A stretch of DNA of 64,000 nt from contig JANOKS010000071.1 in the NCBI GenBank assembly GCA_031419455.1, positions 61,443 to 125,442 of the forward strand, read 5' to 3'. The position numbers were made by a program, and so were the translations under genes. The notes below the pieces were generated by a model. That model had not been told where the DNA came from, did not search any database, and was given only the letters and a program-made list of their open reading frames with translations. Below are positions 36,310 through 44,071 of this stretch, in pieces; position 1 is the first letter of the stretch; every line of letters starts with the position of its first letter. This DNA comes from UBA7672 sp031419455. Lineage in GTDB: Bacteria; Pseudomonadota; Alphaproteobacteria; Caulobacterales; Hyphomonadaceae.

Positions 36310-36975
36310 TTACTCCGGCAGCTTCCAGACCAGCGTCATCTCATAAGCCGGATAGGTCGGCGGACACCAGGCGACAGCCTTGCCGGCGCCATCCTTCGCG
36401 GGCGTGAAGCGCAGCTTCGCCATCCCCTTCACCGCCGCCTGATCGAGCGACTCCACGCCGCTGGACCTGATAACCTTCACTTGGCTCGCACGCCCATCGG
36501 CGCTCATGCACATGGACAACCTGACTTCGCCTTCCTGCTTCTTGCGGATGGCGGCGTCCGGGTACTCCTTGTTGAGCATCTCATCGAACCGGCGCTGGTC
36601 AGCCTTGGGCCTGACTGGCGGCAGCGGCGGCGCCGGCTTCGCGGCAGGCGGCTGCACCTTCACAGGCTCGGCAACCGCCTGAACCTGCCTCACCGCATTT
36701 TCCTGCGGCGGCGGCGTGTCGAACACGAAGTCCGGCAGGATCACCTGCGGCGGCGGCGGCGGGAGGTCGACATCGACTGGTGGTGGTGGTGGTTCGTCCT
36801 CGACCACCTCTTCGAGCTCTTCGATGATGACGACTTCGGATGCTTCGGGGACCTTGTTCTCGATCAGGCCGAGTCCGTTGGCGAGCGCATAGCCCGATCC
36901 GCCAAGGGCGACGATGACGCCGGCGAGGCCGATTGCGCGCGTCGTCGTGTTGTTCCGCTTTGTAGCGTAATACAT
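36310..36975 (-). CDS. tonB: Energy transducer TonB
   Basis: This 221-aa TonB has one N-terminal transmembrane helix (AIGLAGVIVALGGSGYAL), then an acidic and Pro-rich periplasm-spanning linker (EPPPPPVDVDLPPPPP), and a C-terminal domain (GEVRLSMCMSADGRASQVKV to YEMTLVWKLPE). The C-terminal domain carries two Cys that could form a disulfide. It drives the TonB-dependent receptors, for example at 45151-47850. It is the first gene of the tonB-exbB-exbD-exbD-TPR operon. ATG 36975 after GAGAGAGAC is the start. Confidence 0.93.
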   Translation of the reverse strand: MYYATKRNNTTTRAIGLAGVIVALGGSGYALANGLGLIENKVPEASEVVIIEELEEVVEDEPPPPPVDVDLPPPPPQVILPDFVFDTPPPQENAVRQVQAVAEPVKVQPPAAKPAPPLPPVRPKADQRRFDEMLNKEYPDAAIRKKQEGEVRLSMCMSADGRASQVKVIRSSGVESLDQAAVKGMAKLRFTPAKDGAGKAVAWCPPTYPAYEMTLVWKLPE

Positions 36976-37322
36976 GTCTCTCTCGCTCTCGACGCCCCGG
37001 TGCCTCAACCCCGGCATCTAGGCCTTGGTGGTGAGACTGGAAATTTATGCCTTCGTTTTGCCCCAAGCGCCAGTCTGACAGCGCCGTTTTTTGCAGAAGA
37101 GGTTGCGCGTTCTCGTCGCATTTCTGACGAATGCATCGAGCCGCAGGGGTCTTGGAAACGGCGCTGTTATTGTTATTCGCCGCGTTGCCGGGGGGAGCCG
37201 GCGACCCTTCTTTCGTGGGCATATGCCCTGCACGTCATGCCGCGTCAACGCGCAGTGGCGCCTCGCACTTCAACTTTCCGGGTTGGAAACTGACCAGTGC
37301 GTCAGCACCGCCCATTCTGGGG
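36976..37322. other. Intergenic region upstream of the TonB operon
   Basis: This 347-bp stretch lies between the divergent TonB operon and the end of the symporter gene. Upstream frames look like shadows. I see an AT-richer patch at 37038-37060 (ggaaatttatgcc), likely within the tonB promoter, and a ccgg hairpin near 37180-37203. No gene or Fur-box-like palindrome stands out. Confidence 0.4.
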
Positions 37323-38801
37323 TCAGCGATTCGCCGCAGTCGCCGCTGCGTCCTCGCCCGGTCCGAGAACTTCTTCCACCGTCGGCGGGTCCTTGTCGGG
37401 GTCGGACAGAAGCCCCTCCCACTTGGCGATCACCGCACAGGCAATCGAGTTTCCGATCACGTTGGTGGCGGTCCGCCCCATGTCCATGAAGGCGTCTACC
37501 GCCAGCACCAGCGCGATCCACGCCGGATCCATGCCCATCGCCGGAAGCGTAGCGGAGATTACGACCAGCGAGGCGCGCGGAACCCCGGCAATCCCCTTCG
37601 ACGTGATCATCAGCAGCAGGAGCATCCCGATCTGCTGGTCCCAGGTCAGCGGAATTCCCATCGCCTGCGCGATGAACATCACCGCGAAGGTGCAGTACAT
37701 CATCGAGCCATCGAGGTTGAACGAATACCCCAGCGGCAGCACGAAGGAGACCACCCGGTTGGCGATGCCATGCCGCTCGAGCTGCTCCAGCAGGCGCGGA
37801 TACGCCGCTTCCGAGCTTGCCGTCGCAAAGGCCAGCAGACCCGGCATCCGCACGTCCCAGATCAGCTTGAACACGCGCGGCCCGAGAATGAGGAAGCCGA
37901 CAAAGATCAGCAGCGACCACAGGACAAACAGCGCCAGGAAGAACGTCCCCACCAGCCTGCCATAGTCGGCAATCACGCCCAGCCCCTGCAGCGACACTGT
38001 ATAGGCAATCGCCCCAAACACCGCGAACGGCGCCGCCATCATGACGTAGCCCGTCACCTTCAGCATCAGGAACGCGCCCTGCTCCAGCAGGTCCGTCACT
38101 TTCGCGGTCTTGTGCCCCAGCGACTGCAGCGCCACGCCCAGGAACAGGGAGATCACCACGATCTGCAGGATCTCGTTCCGCGCCATCGCATCCACGATCG
38201 AGGTCGGGAACACATGCGTGATGAACTCGGCCAGCGAGAACGTGCCCGTCGACACCGACGAGACATCCGCCACCGCCGTCTCCAGCGTGACGGGGAAGTC
38301 CACCCCCGGCTTGAACAGGTTCACCATGATGAGGCCAAGGCCCAGCGACACCAGCGAGGCGGTGATGAACCACCCCATCGTGCGGGCGCCGATCCGCCCC
38401 ACCGCCGCCCCGCCGCCCAGATGGGCGATGCCGACCGTCAGCGTGGTCAGGACAAGGGGCGCCACGATCATCTTGATAAGACGCAGGAAAATGTCCGACA
38501 GGATCTTGAAATAGCTCGCAATATCGCTCTGGCTCTTGCTCGGCGTCTTCTCGATTTCGAGCGCCGTCACCTGAGCATTCTTGTTCTTGTCCACCTGCGC
38601 GAAGGTGAGATCGTCTGTCCTGCCCGCCAGCGAGGCCGTGAATTCCGCGTCGCTCAGCGAGCCATCCCGGTTCGCGTCGAACGCTGCGACCCGCTCCGCC
38701 GCCGCCACCGCCCGTGCGCCCTGGTCGCCATAGACGAGCGCGCCCACCGCCGCACCCAGCACCATCGCGACAATCAGGCCGATGAAGATCAGACGTTGCA
38801 T
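37323..38801 (-). CDS. Dicarboxylate/amino acid:cation symporter (DAACS) with EF-hand insertion
   Basis: This 492-aa member of the GltP/DctA family has a long C-terminal core of typical helices and re-entrant loops (GYSFNLDGSMMYCTFAVMFI, AVDAFMDMGRTATNVIGN). The first transmembrane helix (MQRLIFIGLIVAMVLGAAVG) is followed by about 65 residues that carry two EF-hand calcium loops, DANRDGSLSDAE and DKNKNAQVTALE, before transport helix 2. In ordinary family members this loop is short. The EF-hands are probably on the periplasmic side and might make transport respond to calcium. ATG 38801 is the start. Confidence 0.92.
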   Translation of the reverse strand: MQRLIFIGLIVAMVLGAAVGALVYGDQGARAVAAAERVAAFDANRDGSLSDAEFTASLAGRTDDLTFAQVDKNKNAQVTALEIEKTPSKSQSDIASYFKILSDIFLRLIKMIVAPLVLTTLTVGIAHLGGGAAVGRIGARTMGWFITASLVSLGLGLIMVNLFKPGVDFPVTLETAVADVSSVSTGTFSLAEFITHVFPTSIVDAMARNEILQIVVISLFLGVALQSLGHKTAKVTDLLEQGAFLMLKVTGYVMMAAPFAVFGAIAYTVSLQGLGVIADYGRLVGTFFLALFVLWSLLIFVGFLILGPRVFKLIWDVRMPGLLAFATASSEAAYPRLLEQLERHGIANRVVSFVLPLGYSFNLDGSMMYCTFAVMFIAQAMGIPLTWDQQIGMLLLLMITSKGIAGVPRASLVVISATLPAMGMDPAWIALVLAVDAFMDMGRTATNVIGNSIACAVIAKWEGLLSDPDKDPPTVEEVLGPGEDAAATAANR

Positions 38802-38934
38802 GCGGCAGGGGCTCCCGGGAACGATCTGCCTGCATAACACGCGAAATCGGGCTGACTACCCTTGCGCCGCGACAGCCAACCCGATCCATGCCAGCGTGCA
38901 TCTATTCGCGCCAGCATGGCGCAGGAGACTGCGG

Positions 38935-39144
38935 ATGGATGACGGCGCAATCGACCGCGAGGCGATGGGCAAGATGGCCAAGGCCCTCATCTTCATCAAA
39001 GGCGCCGCCGACCCCACCGCCATCGCTCTCAAGCTGGCCTCCGAATCCGGCAAACCCGCCGACATCAAGAAAGCCCGCGCCCTTTTCATCAAGCTGAAGC
39101 CGAGCGAGCGCAAAGGCGCCATGGCGATGATCTCGGACGATTAG
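38935..39144 (+). CDS. Small hypothetical protein (69 aa)
   Basis: ATG 38935 follows CAGGAGACTGCGG. The 69-aa product is rich in Ala, Lys and Met, with amphipathic helices (REAMGKMAKALIFIKG, IKKARALFIKLKPSERK). It has no signal peptide. It ends 6 bases from the convergent ApbE gene. The function is unknown. Confidence 0.55.
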   Translation: MDDGAIDREAMGKMAKALIFIKGAADPTAIALKLASESGKPADIKKARALFIKLKPSERKGAMAMISDD

Positions 39145-39150
39145 GGGCGG

Positions 39151-40143
39151 TTATTCCAGCATCTCCTGCGCTGCGCTGCTCAGATGCGTCCGCGCGCCAT
39201 CTTCGCCGCGCACCGCACACACCGCCGCCAGCCCCTGCGCGTCCGCCATCGCCAGCCCGGCATCCAGCCCCAGCGCGAACAGCGCCGTCGCCCAGCCATC
39301 CGCCTCCATCGCGCTGGCATGCAGAACAGCGACGCCCGACAGATCGCCCATCAGCGCCTGCCCCGTTCGCCCATCGAGAAGATGCGAGACGCCATCACGC
39401 CGGCGCACGAAATCGCCGCTTGTCGCCACGGCGAGATTGACCAGCGCCACATCGGTCCCCGACGGCTCACCCTCCGCATACGGACCATCACAAAGCTCAA
39501 GCTGCACCCACCAGGGCTGCGCATCGGGCTTCACGCCCTGCCCCACGAACTCACCGCCTATCTCCATCAGGAAACTCGGCGCGCCAAGGCGCCGCAACGC
39601 GTCCGCGCAGAGATCGACCGCATACCCTTTCGCGATCGACGAGAGATCGAGCGCCGCCCCGCCCGGCTGCCTGACGCGCAACCCGGCCATATCGAGCTCG
39701 ATGCTGCGCCACCCCGCCTCTGCCGCTCGCCCGGCCAGCAATCCCGACCCGAACCCCGCCGCCTCGACGCTGGCTCCAAGCGCCGGATCATACGCGCCAT
39801 CGGTGAGCGCCGCGATCTCCAGCGCGCGCTTCAGCACGAACGCGAACTCCGGCGGGATCACGCGCCATCCTGCCTCCGCCGCATTGAACCGCGAGAGATC
39901 GGAGCCGCGCTCCCACCCGCTCATCTGCCGGATCACCAGCGCGAAGCTCTCTTCAAGCGCCGCCGCAACGGCCGCTGTTTCCAGAGTCTCATGCGCAACA
40001 AACGACAGCGCCCATCCGGTGCCCATCGTCGCGCCCGACAGGCGCCGCACCGGCGCATCGATCCGCGAGGCGCGGACGTCCGCGGGCTTCAGGCCTTTGG
40101 GAATGAGGAGGCAAACATCCCGCTTCGTTTCAGTCACTGTCAT
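39151..40143 (-). CDS. apbE: FAD:protein FMN transferase (ApbE family)
   Basis: This 330-aa enzyme transfers FMN from FAD to a Thr/Ser of target proteins with Mg2+. Motifs: ATMGTGWALSF (residues about 38-48), the FAD-binding MSGWERGSDLSRFN, LDLSSIAKGYAVD, VNLAVATSGDF and HLLDGRTG. No signal peptide or lipobox is seen, unlike most ApbE proteins, which act in the periplasm. It is the last gene of a run PepSY-DUF2271-DUF4198-ApbE, with a repeat-bearing 174-base gap before it. The partner domain DUF2271 is the probable substrate. Confidence 0.93.
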   Translation of the reverse strand: MTVTETKRDVCLLIPKGLKPADVRASRIDAPVRRLSGATMGTGWALSFVAHETLETAAVAAALEESFALVIRQMSGWERGSDLSRFNAAEAGWRVIPPEFAFVLKRALEIAALTDGAYDPALGASVEAAGFGSGLLAGRAAEAGWRSIELDMAGLRVRQPGGAALDLSSIAKGYAVDLCADALRRLGAPSFLMEIGGEFVGQGVKPDAQPWWVQLELCDGPYAEGEPSGTDVALVNLAVATSGDFVRRRDGVSHLLDGRTGQALMGDLSGVAVLHASAMEADGWATALFALGLDAGLAMADAQGLAAVCAVRGEDGARTHLSSAAQEMLE

Positions 40144-40164
40144 TCCAGCAGAAGCGGCGCAGCC

Positions 40165-40290
40165 GCCCTTCGAGACGCCGCCTTCGGCGGCTTCTCAGGG
40201 TAAACTGGCTGGAACTCAGGGGCCGCAAACACCGCGCTCGCCGCCCCTAGGTTCCGGGTCTGCGCAACTTCGCTGCTTCGCCCGGAATGA
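40165..40290. repeat. Composite intergenic repeats between apbE and the DUF4198 gene
   Basis: Around 40165-40205 lies a degenerate family A unit (cccttcgagacgccgcc with ttctcaggg). At 40251-40287 is a different palindrome (gttccgggtctgcgc... / ...cgcccggaatgac). A related gttcccgg...ccgggaatga unit lies at 44969-45003. Confidence 0.55.
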
Positions 40291-40317
40291 CAAGACATGG
40301 ATTCAACCTAGCTCTGA

Positions 40318-41124
40318 TCAGCCCGGCAGCACTTCCAGCACAGCCACATAAGTCGACTGCGATTTCAGCGTCTTGCCTTCCATCGTCGTGGTTCCCGAGG
40401 CCTCGGCTTCGAGCCAGTACATGCCGGCCGTTTCAAGCTTGATCTTCAGCGTGCCGTCCGCGCCCGTTTTCAGCTTCAGCTCGCCCGGCTCGTCGCGATA
40501 ACGGTCGCCGCCCTGGATCACGAGCACCTCGATGTTCGCGGCCGGCTTGCCGTTGTCGGTCAGCGTGAACGTCACGTCCTCGCCAGAATAGAGATCGTTC
40601 GGATGCGTCGCGCCGCCAAGTTCGAGGCCCTTGCCCGTCGTCTTCAGCGGCGTCGGCGCGCCGTTTGTCACGAACGTCTCGACGCGGCGGCTGGTGGCCA
40701 CGAGTTCAACGCCCGGCTTCTTGTCGATGCCCTGGGCTACATATTCCTGCATCGTGCCGCGCCAGCGCTTGGTCTCGGCGCCTTCCTTGTAGGATGCGTT
40801 CAGGCCCGAATTCGCCTGCGCGATGCGGTACGTGCCCTTCTGCTTCAGTTCGAGATCGAACGTGGTGCGATACTGGCCGACCGTCGCATTCACCGGCTTC
40901 ACGCTGGAGCCATCGGGCGCGGTGATCGCGATCGCCTCGATCTGCATCGGGCGGTGATCCGGGAAAAACAGATTGTTCGAGATCGCGCCATCGATCGTCA
41001 CCCACGCCTTGTCGCCAGAGACGACGGTGGCCGAGGGCAGGATCCAGGCGCGGTGGGCGTGGGCTACGCCGGCCGTCAGCGTGACGGCGGCGGCGGCGAT
41101 GAGCAGGCGTTTGGCGAAGGTCAT
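40318..41124 (-). CDS. DUF4198 domain-containing periplasmic protein
   Basis: This 268-aa protein has a signal peptide (ending AGVAHAH) and immediately a His-rich start HAHRAWILPS, typical of DUF4198 proteins, which are linked to metal and redox handling. The rest is predicted beta-rich, with carboxypeptidase-regulatory-like segments (GQYRTTFDLELKQKGTYRIA, GEDVTFTLTDNGKPAANIEV). It is third in the PepSY-DUF2271-DUF4198-ApbE run, 25 bases from the DUF2271 gene. The molecular function is not known to me. Confidence 0.88.
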   Translation of the reverse strand: MTFAKRLLIAAAAVTLTAGVAHAHRAWILPSATVVSGDKAWVTIDGAISNNLFFPDHRPMQIEAIAITAPDGSSVKPVNATVGQYRTTFDLELKQKGTYRIAQANSGLNASYKEGAETKRWRGTMQEYVAQGIDKKPGVELVATSRRVETFVTNGAPTPLKTTGKGLELGGATHPNDLYSGEDVTFTLTDNGKPAANIEVLVIQGGDRYRDEPGELKLKTGADGTLKIKLETAGMYWLEAEASGTTTMEGKTLKSQSTYVAVLEVLPG

Positions 41125-41149
41125 CTTGTCTCTCCCGGAGATCGTTGAA

Positions 41150-41665
41150 TTACTTGGTCAGCTTCAGCGTGACGGCGCCGAGTTCTTCCTTGCCGGCGGC
41201 CGAGCCTTGCGCTTCGGCGCCGGGCGCCCATTTGAACGGAATCTCGACCAGTTCCTTGCCGCCGACTTCGCGGCTGGCTTCGACGATGATCTTGTAATCG
41301 CCCGCCGGCAGCAGCGCGATCGGGCCTTTGGCGGTGTCGAACCTGATGCTGTTCTTGCCCGGCGGCTTGGTCGGGCTGGAGACGCCGTCCATCGGAAGCT
41401 CGAGGCTGCGGCCGGACCTTCGCCACCACTGGCGGATGTCCTTCAGCCACTTCTCGCCTTCCTGATCCTTCAGGTCGGTGTCGTACCAGACCGACAGGTT
41501 CGCGGCGACCTTGCCGCTCGCATCCTCGATCCAGATGGCGATGTAGGGGCGATGATATTCGGCGACGTTGAGCTTCGGAATCTCGACGGAGAGTTCAAGC
41601 GTGCCGGCATGCGCCGCGCCCGCCATCGCGACTGGAACTGCAAGGATCAGGATATTACGCATCAA
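41150..41665 (-). CDS. DUF2271 protein, candidate flavinylation substrate
   Basis: This 171-aa periplasmic protein has a signal peptide ending AGAAHAG. Family features are PYIAIWIEDASGKVAANLSVW and WWRRSGR. The segment MDGVSSPTKPPGKNS lies where I expect the family's D-x-x-[ST]-G-A-T flavinylation site. The Asp, first Ser and final Thr are retained, but Gly-Ala is replaced by Ser-Pro. ApbE proteins attach FMN to the Thr of such motifs, so this protein may be a periplasmic flavoprotein that exchanges electrons with the PepSY membrane protein encoded 9 bases upstream. Confidence 0.87.
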   Translation of the reverse strand: MMRNILILAVPVAMAGAAHAGTLELSVEIPKLNVAEYHRPYIAIWIEDASGKVAANLSVWYDTDLKDQEGEKWLKDIRQWWRRSGRSLELPMDGVSSPTKPPGKNSIRFDTAKGPIALLPAGDYKIIVEASREVGGKELVEIPFKWAPGAEAQGSAAGKEELGAVTLKLTK

Positions 41666-41674
41666 TACGCGACC

Positions 41675-42412
41675 TCAGACATGAAGCAGGAAAACGGCGA
41701 TCAGCGCCGGGACGATCAGCCCCGCGCCGACAATGAACCACGTCGGCGCCCGGCGGGGAGCGTGCATCCACAGCAGCACCAGTCCGGTGATGCAGAACAG
41801 GATGGCGGCAACCGAGAAGATGTCGAGGAACCAGAACCACACCGGGCCCGTGTTCCTGCCTTTGTGAAGATCGTTGAGCCACGAGACGGCGCCGCGATCG
41901 GTGTTCTCGTAGATCACATCGCCCGTCTCGCGGTCGATCGACAGCCACGCGTCCCCGCCCGGCTTGGGCATGCCGACATAGACTTCGCTCTCGGACCATT
42001 CGCCGGTCCGGCGTGAAACGGGAGCGCCGGTTTCCTTGGTGAGCCAGTCGGCGACTGGCGCGGGAAGAATGGTGCTCCCACCTTCTGCAGGCGCCTCGCC
42101 AAGCTGAACGAGAAGCTCCGGCGGCATCACCGCCGTCCGCTCGACCACCACCGGCTGGCCTTCGATCTGGCCCGCATGGTTCAGCGTGATGCCGGTGATC
42201 GCGAACAGCAGCATCCCGATCAGCGTCGCAGCGCCGGTGATCCAGTGCCAGACGCGCGCCTGGGTCATCCAGAACAGCCGGCGCACCTTGGCCTTGTGGG
42301 CCCTGGCCGCGGCCTTCTCGGCGGCCAGCCTTTCGGCGTCCCCGATCAGGCGTGTTGAGCTGTCCGAGCCTTCGGCCATCCCGCATCCCGGCGGCCGGTT
42401 TTTCGGCGCCAT
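41675..42412 (-). CDS. PepSY-domain membrane protein
   Basis: This 245-aa inner-membrane protein has a basic cytoplasmic start, a first transmembrane helix (about residues 58-77, WITGAATLIGMLLFAITGIT) and a periplasmic PepSY region with GDAWLSIDRETGDVIYENTD and WLNDLHKGRNTG. Two further helices follow (FFLDIFSVAAILFC-like WFWFLDIFSVAAILFCITGL, and the C-terminal WFIVGAGLIVPALIAVFLLH). The DLHKG His and the LNHAG His are candidate heme or quinone ligands. It is probably the membrane electron entry for the DUF2271/DUF4198 partners. ATG 42412 lies about 30 bases from a predicted promoter carrying a Fur-like box. Confidence 0.87.
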   Translation of the reverse strand: MAPKNRPPGCGMAEGSDSSTRLIGDAERLAAEKAAARAHKAKVRRLFWMTQARVWHWITGAATLIGMLLFAITGITLNHAGQIEGQPVVVERTAVMPPELLVQLGEAPAEGGSTILPAPVADWLTKETGAPVSRRTGEWSESEVYVGMPKPGGDAWLSIDRETGDVIYENTDRGAVSWLNDLHKGRNTGPVWFWFLDIFSVAAILFCITGLVLLWMHAPRRAPTWFIVGAGLIVPALIAVFLLHV

Positions 42413-42448
42413 TCCCTATCGGCGCCCCAGCGGCTCCGTTCCGACCCG

Positions 42449-42493
42449 AACTTACGCGAACGACCCCCTAATTGCAACCCATTCTCATTTGCA
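42449..42493 (-). promoter_or_regulatory. Promoter with Fur-like box upstream of the PepSY operon
   Basis: On the minus strand TTGCAA (42472-42477) and TAAGTT (42449-42454) are spaced by exactly 17 bases. Overlapping the -35 is TGCAAATGAGAATGGGTTGC (42473-42492), an imperfect dyad with TGCAA...TTGCA ends that contains aaatgagaat, a common half of Fur boxes. Iron-dependent repression is therefore likely, which fits PepSY clusters associated with iron use. Confidence 0.62.
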
Positions 42494-42626
42494 GATAGAC
42501 GCAAAAACGCAGTCGTGACCGGGTTTTCGGCAGACCACAACGCCGCGCCGCCCCTGCTCTTGAGGCTTGACGGCGGGCATGCATGGTGGCCGGAACACCT
42601 CCCTCTCCTGCAATCAAGAGACATCG

Positions 42627-43880
42627 ATGGCGACCTTCTCCCCGCTGAAACTGGCCCTCATCGGCGCGACCGCGCTGGCCGGCTGCTCGACCATGGCACC
42701 GTCCGCTCCCGAGGGAGTCAGCGCCGAAGCCTGGGCGATCCACAACCGTCTCATGACGCTCGACACCCACCTCGACACGCCCGCCTTCTTCGACACCCTC
42801 CGTGGCTACGACATCATGGCGCGGCACGACGTGGAGCGGGACGGATCGCAGGTCGACTATCCGCGTATGGTCGAGGGCGGCCTCGATGGCGGCTTCTGGG
42901 TCATCTATATGGGCCAGGGCCCGCTGACGCCGGAAGGCTATCGCAATGTGCGGGACGCGGCGCTGATCCGCGCGATGTCGATCCACAAGATGGTCGCCGC
43001 GCACCCTGACAAGTTCGAACTCGCCCTCACCTCGGCCGACGCCGCCCGCATCCATGCGAGCGGCAAGAAAGTCGTCTACACCTCGATCGAGAACTCCTAC
43101 GAGCTGGGCGAGGACCTTTCCCTGCTCGACACCTTCTACAAGCTCGGCGTGCGCATGGCCGGCCCGGTGCACAATGGCACCAACCAGCTCGCCGACTCGA
43201 CCAACCCGGGCGCACTCGGCATGAAATGGGGCGGCCTCTCGCCGATGGGTCGCGACTATGTCAAGCGCGCCAACGAACTCGGCATCGTGCTCGATGGCAG
43301 TCATTCCTCGGACGCCGCCATCGACCAGATGATCGACCTCTCGGCGACGCCGATCATCCTCTCGCACCACGGCGCCGACCACCTCAATGAACATCCGCGC
43401 AACGCACCTGACGCGCTGCTGAAGAAGATGGCGGCGAAGGGCGGCGTGATCCACATGAACGCGCTCGGCTCCTTCATCAAGCCGCTGCCACAGACGAAGG
43501 AACGCACCGACGCGCTCGCTGCACTGCGCGCCAAATGGAGCAACGCCAACCAGCTTCCGGCGGATCGCTACGAACTCTATCTCGACGAGCTCAATGCCCT
43601 CGACCGCCAGTTCCCGGAGAACCGCGCGACCTTCGAGGACTACATGCAGCAGGTGCTCTACACGATCAAACTCGTGGGCGTGGACCATGTCGGCTTCGGC
43701 GCCGACTGGGATGGCGGCGGCGGCCTCGCCGGCTTCCGCGACATCACCGCCCTGCCCAAGATCACCGAGCGCCTGCTGAAGGAAGGCTACACCGAAGCCG
43801 ACCTCGCCAAGATGTGGAGCGGCAACGTGGTGCGGTTGCTCAAGGCGGCGGAGGATTATCGGGACAGCGTGAAGAAGTGA
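42627..43880 (+). CDS. Membrane dipeptidase (M19 family), lipoprotein
   Basis: This 417-aa renal-dipeptidase-type zinc enzyme hydrolyses dipeptides. After a lipobox (ATALAGC) come the first metal site TLDTHLDTP, the bridging region VYTSIENSYELG with its Glu, GPVHNGTNQLADS, and LDGSHSSD. The site IILSHHGADHL then supplies the later His ligands, and the C-terminal HVGFGADWDGGG is also a family hallmark. The lipobox is at about residue 17 from ATG 42627; longer starts are not needed. The role may be nutrient peptide scavenging together with the other peptidases in the window. Confidence 0.93.
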   Translation: MATFSPLKLALIGATALAGCSTMAPSAPEGVSAEAWAIHNRLMTLDTHLDTPAFFDTLRGYDIMARHDVERDGSQVDYPRMVEGGLDGGFWVIYMGQGPLTPEGYRNVRDAALIRAMSIHKMVAAHPDKFELALTSADAARIHASGKKVVYTSIENSYELGEDLSLLDTFYKLGVRMAGPVHNGTNQLADSTNPGALGMKWGGLSPMGRDYVKRANELGIVLDGSHSSDAAIDQMIDLSATPIILSHHGADHLNEHPRNAPDALLKKMAAKGGVIHMNALGSFIKPLPQTKERTDALAALRAKWSNANQLPADRYELYLDELNALDRQFPENRATFEDYMQQVLYTIKLVGVDHVGFGADWDGGGGLAGFRDITALPKITERLLKEGYTEADLAKMWSGNVVRLLKAAEDYRDSVKK

Positions 43881-43900
43881 CGGAACGGCGGTGAGCCCGG

Positions 43901-44046
43901 CCTCGTCCTTCGAGACGCCGCTTCGCGGCCCTCAGGATGAGGCCTCACAACCAGCCAGCGCGTTGAGGAACCCTCATCCTGAGGGCCGCTGGGTACGACG
44001 CAGAAACAAGAAAACTCTGTCAGTAGCGGCGTCTCGAAGGACGAGG
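43901..44046. repeat. Inverted pair of family A repeats; one carries a 36-nt replacement in its loop
   Basis: Unit 1 (43901-43942) is a hairpin-forming 42-mer with arms cctcgtccttcgagacgccg and ccctcaggatgagg. Unit 2 (43972-44046) is its inverted copy. Its outer 18 and 21 bases are identical to the complement, but the central 3 bases are replaced by 36 unrelated bases (43990-44025). Together they make one long imperfect cruciform between convergent genes. Confidence 0.85.
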
Positions 44047-44071
44047 GCGCGCTCACAGTCGTTGCTACGAC

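Noticed and set aside
34915..37293. Long plus-strand frame across the TonB operon
   Set aside because: It is antisense to ExbD, ExbB and TonB, which are unmistakable; the translated sequence is low-complexity shadow.
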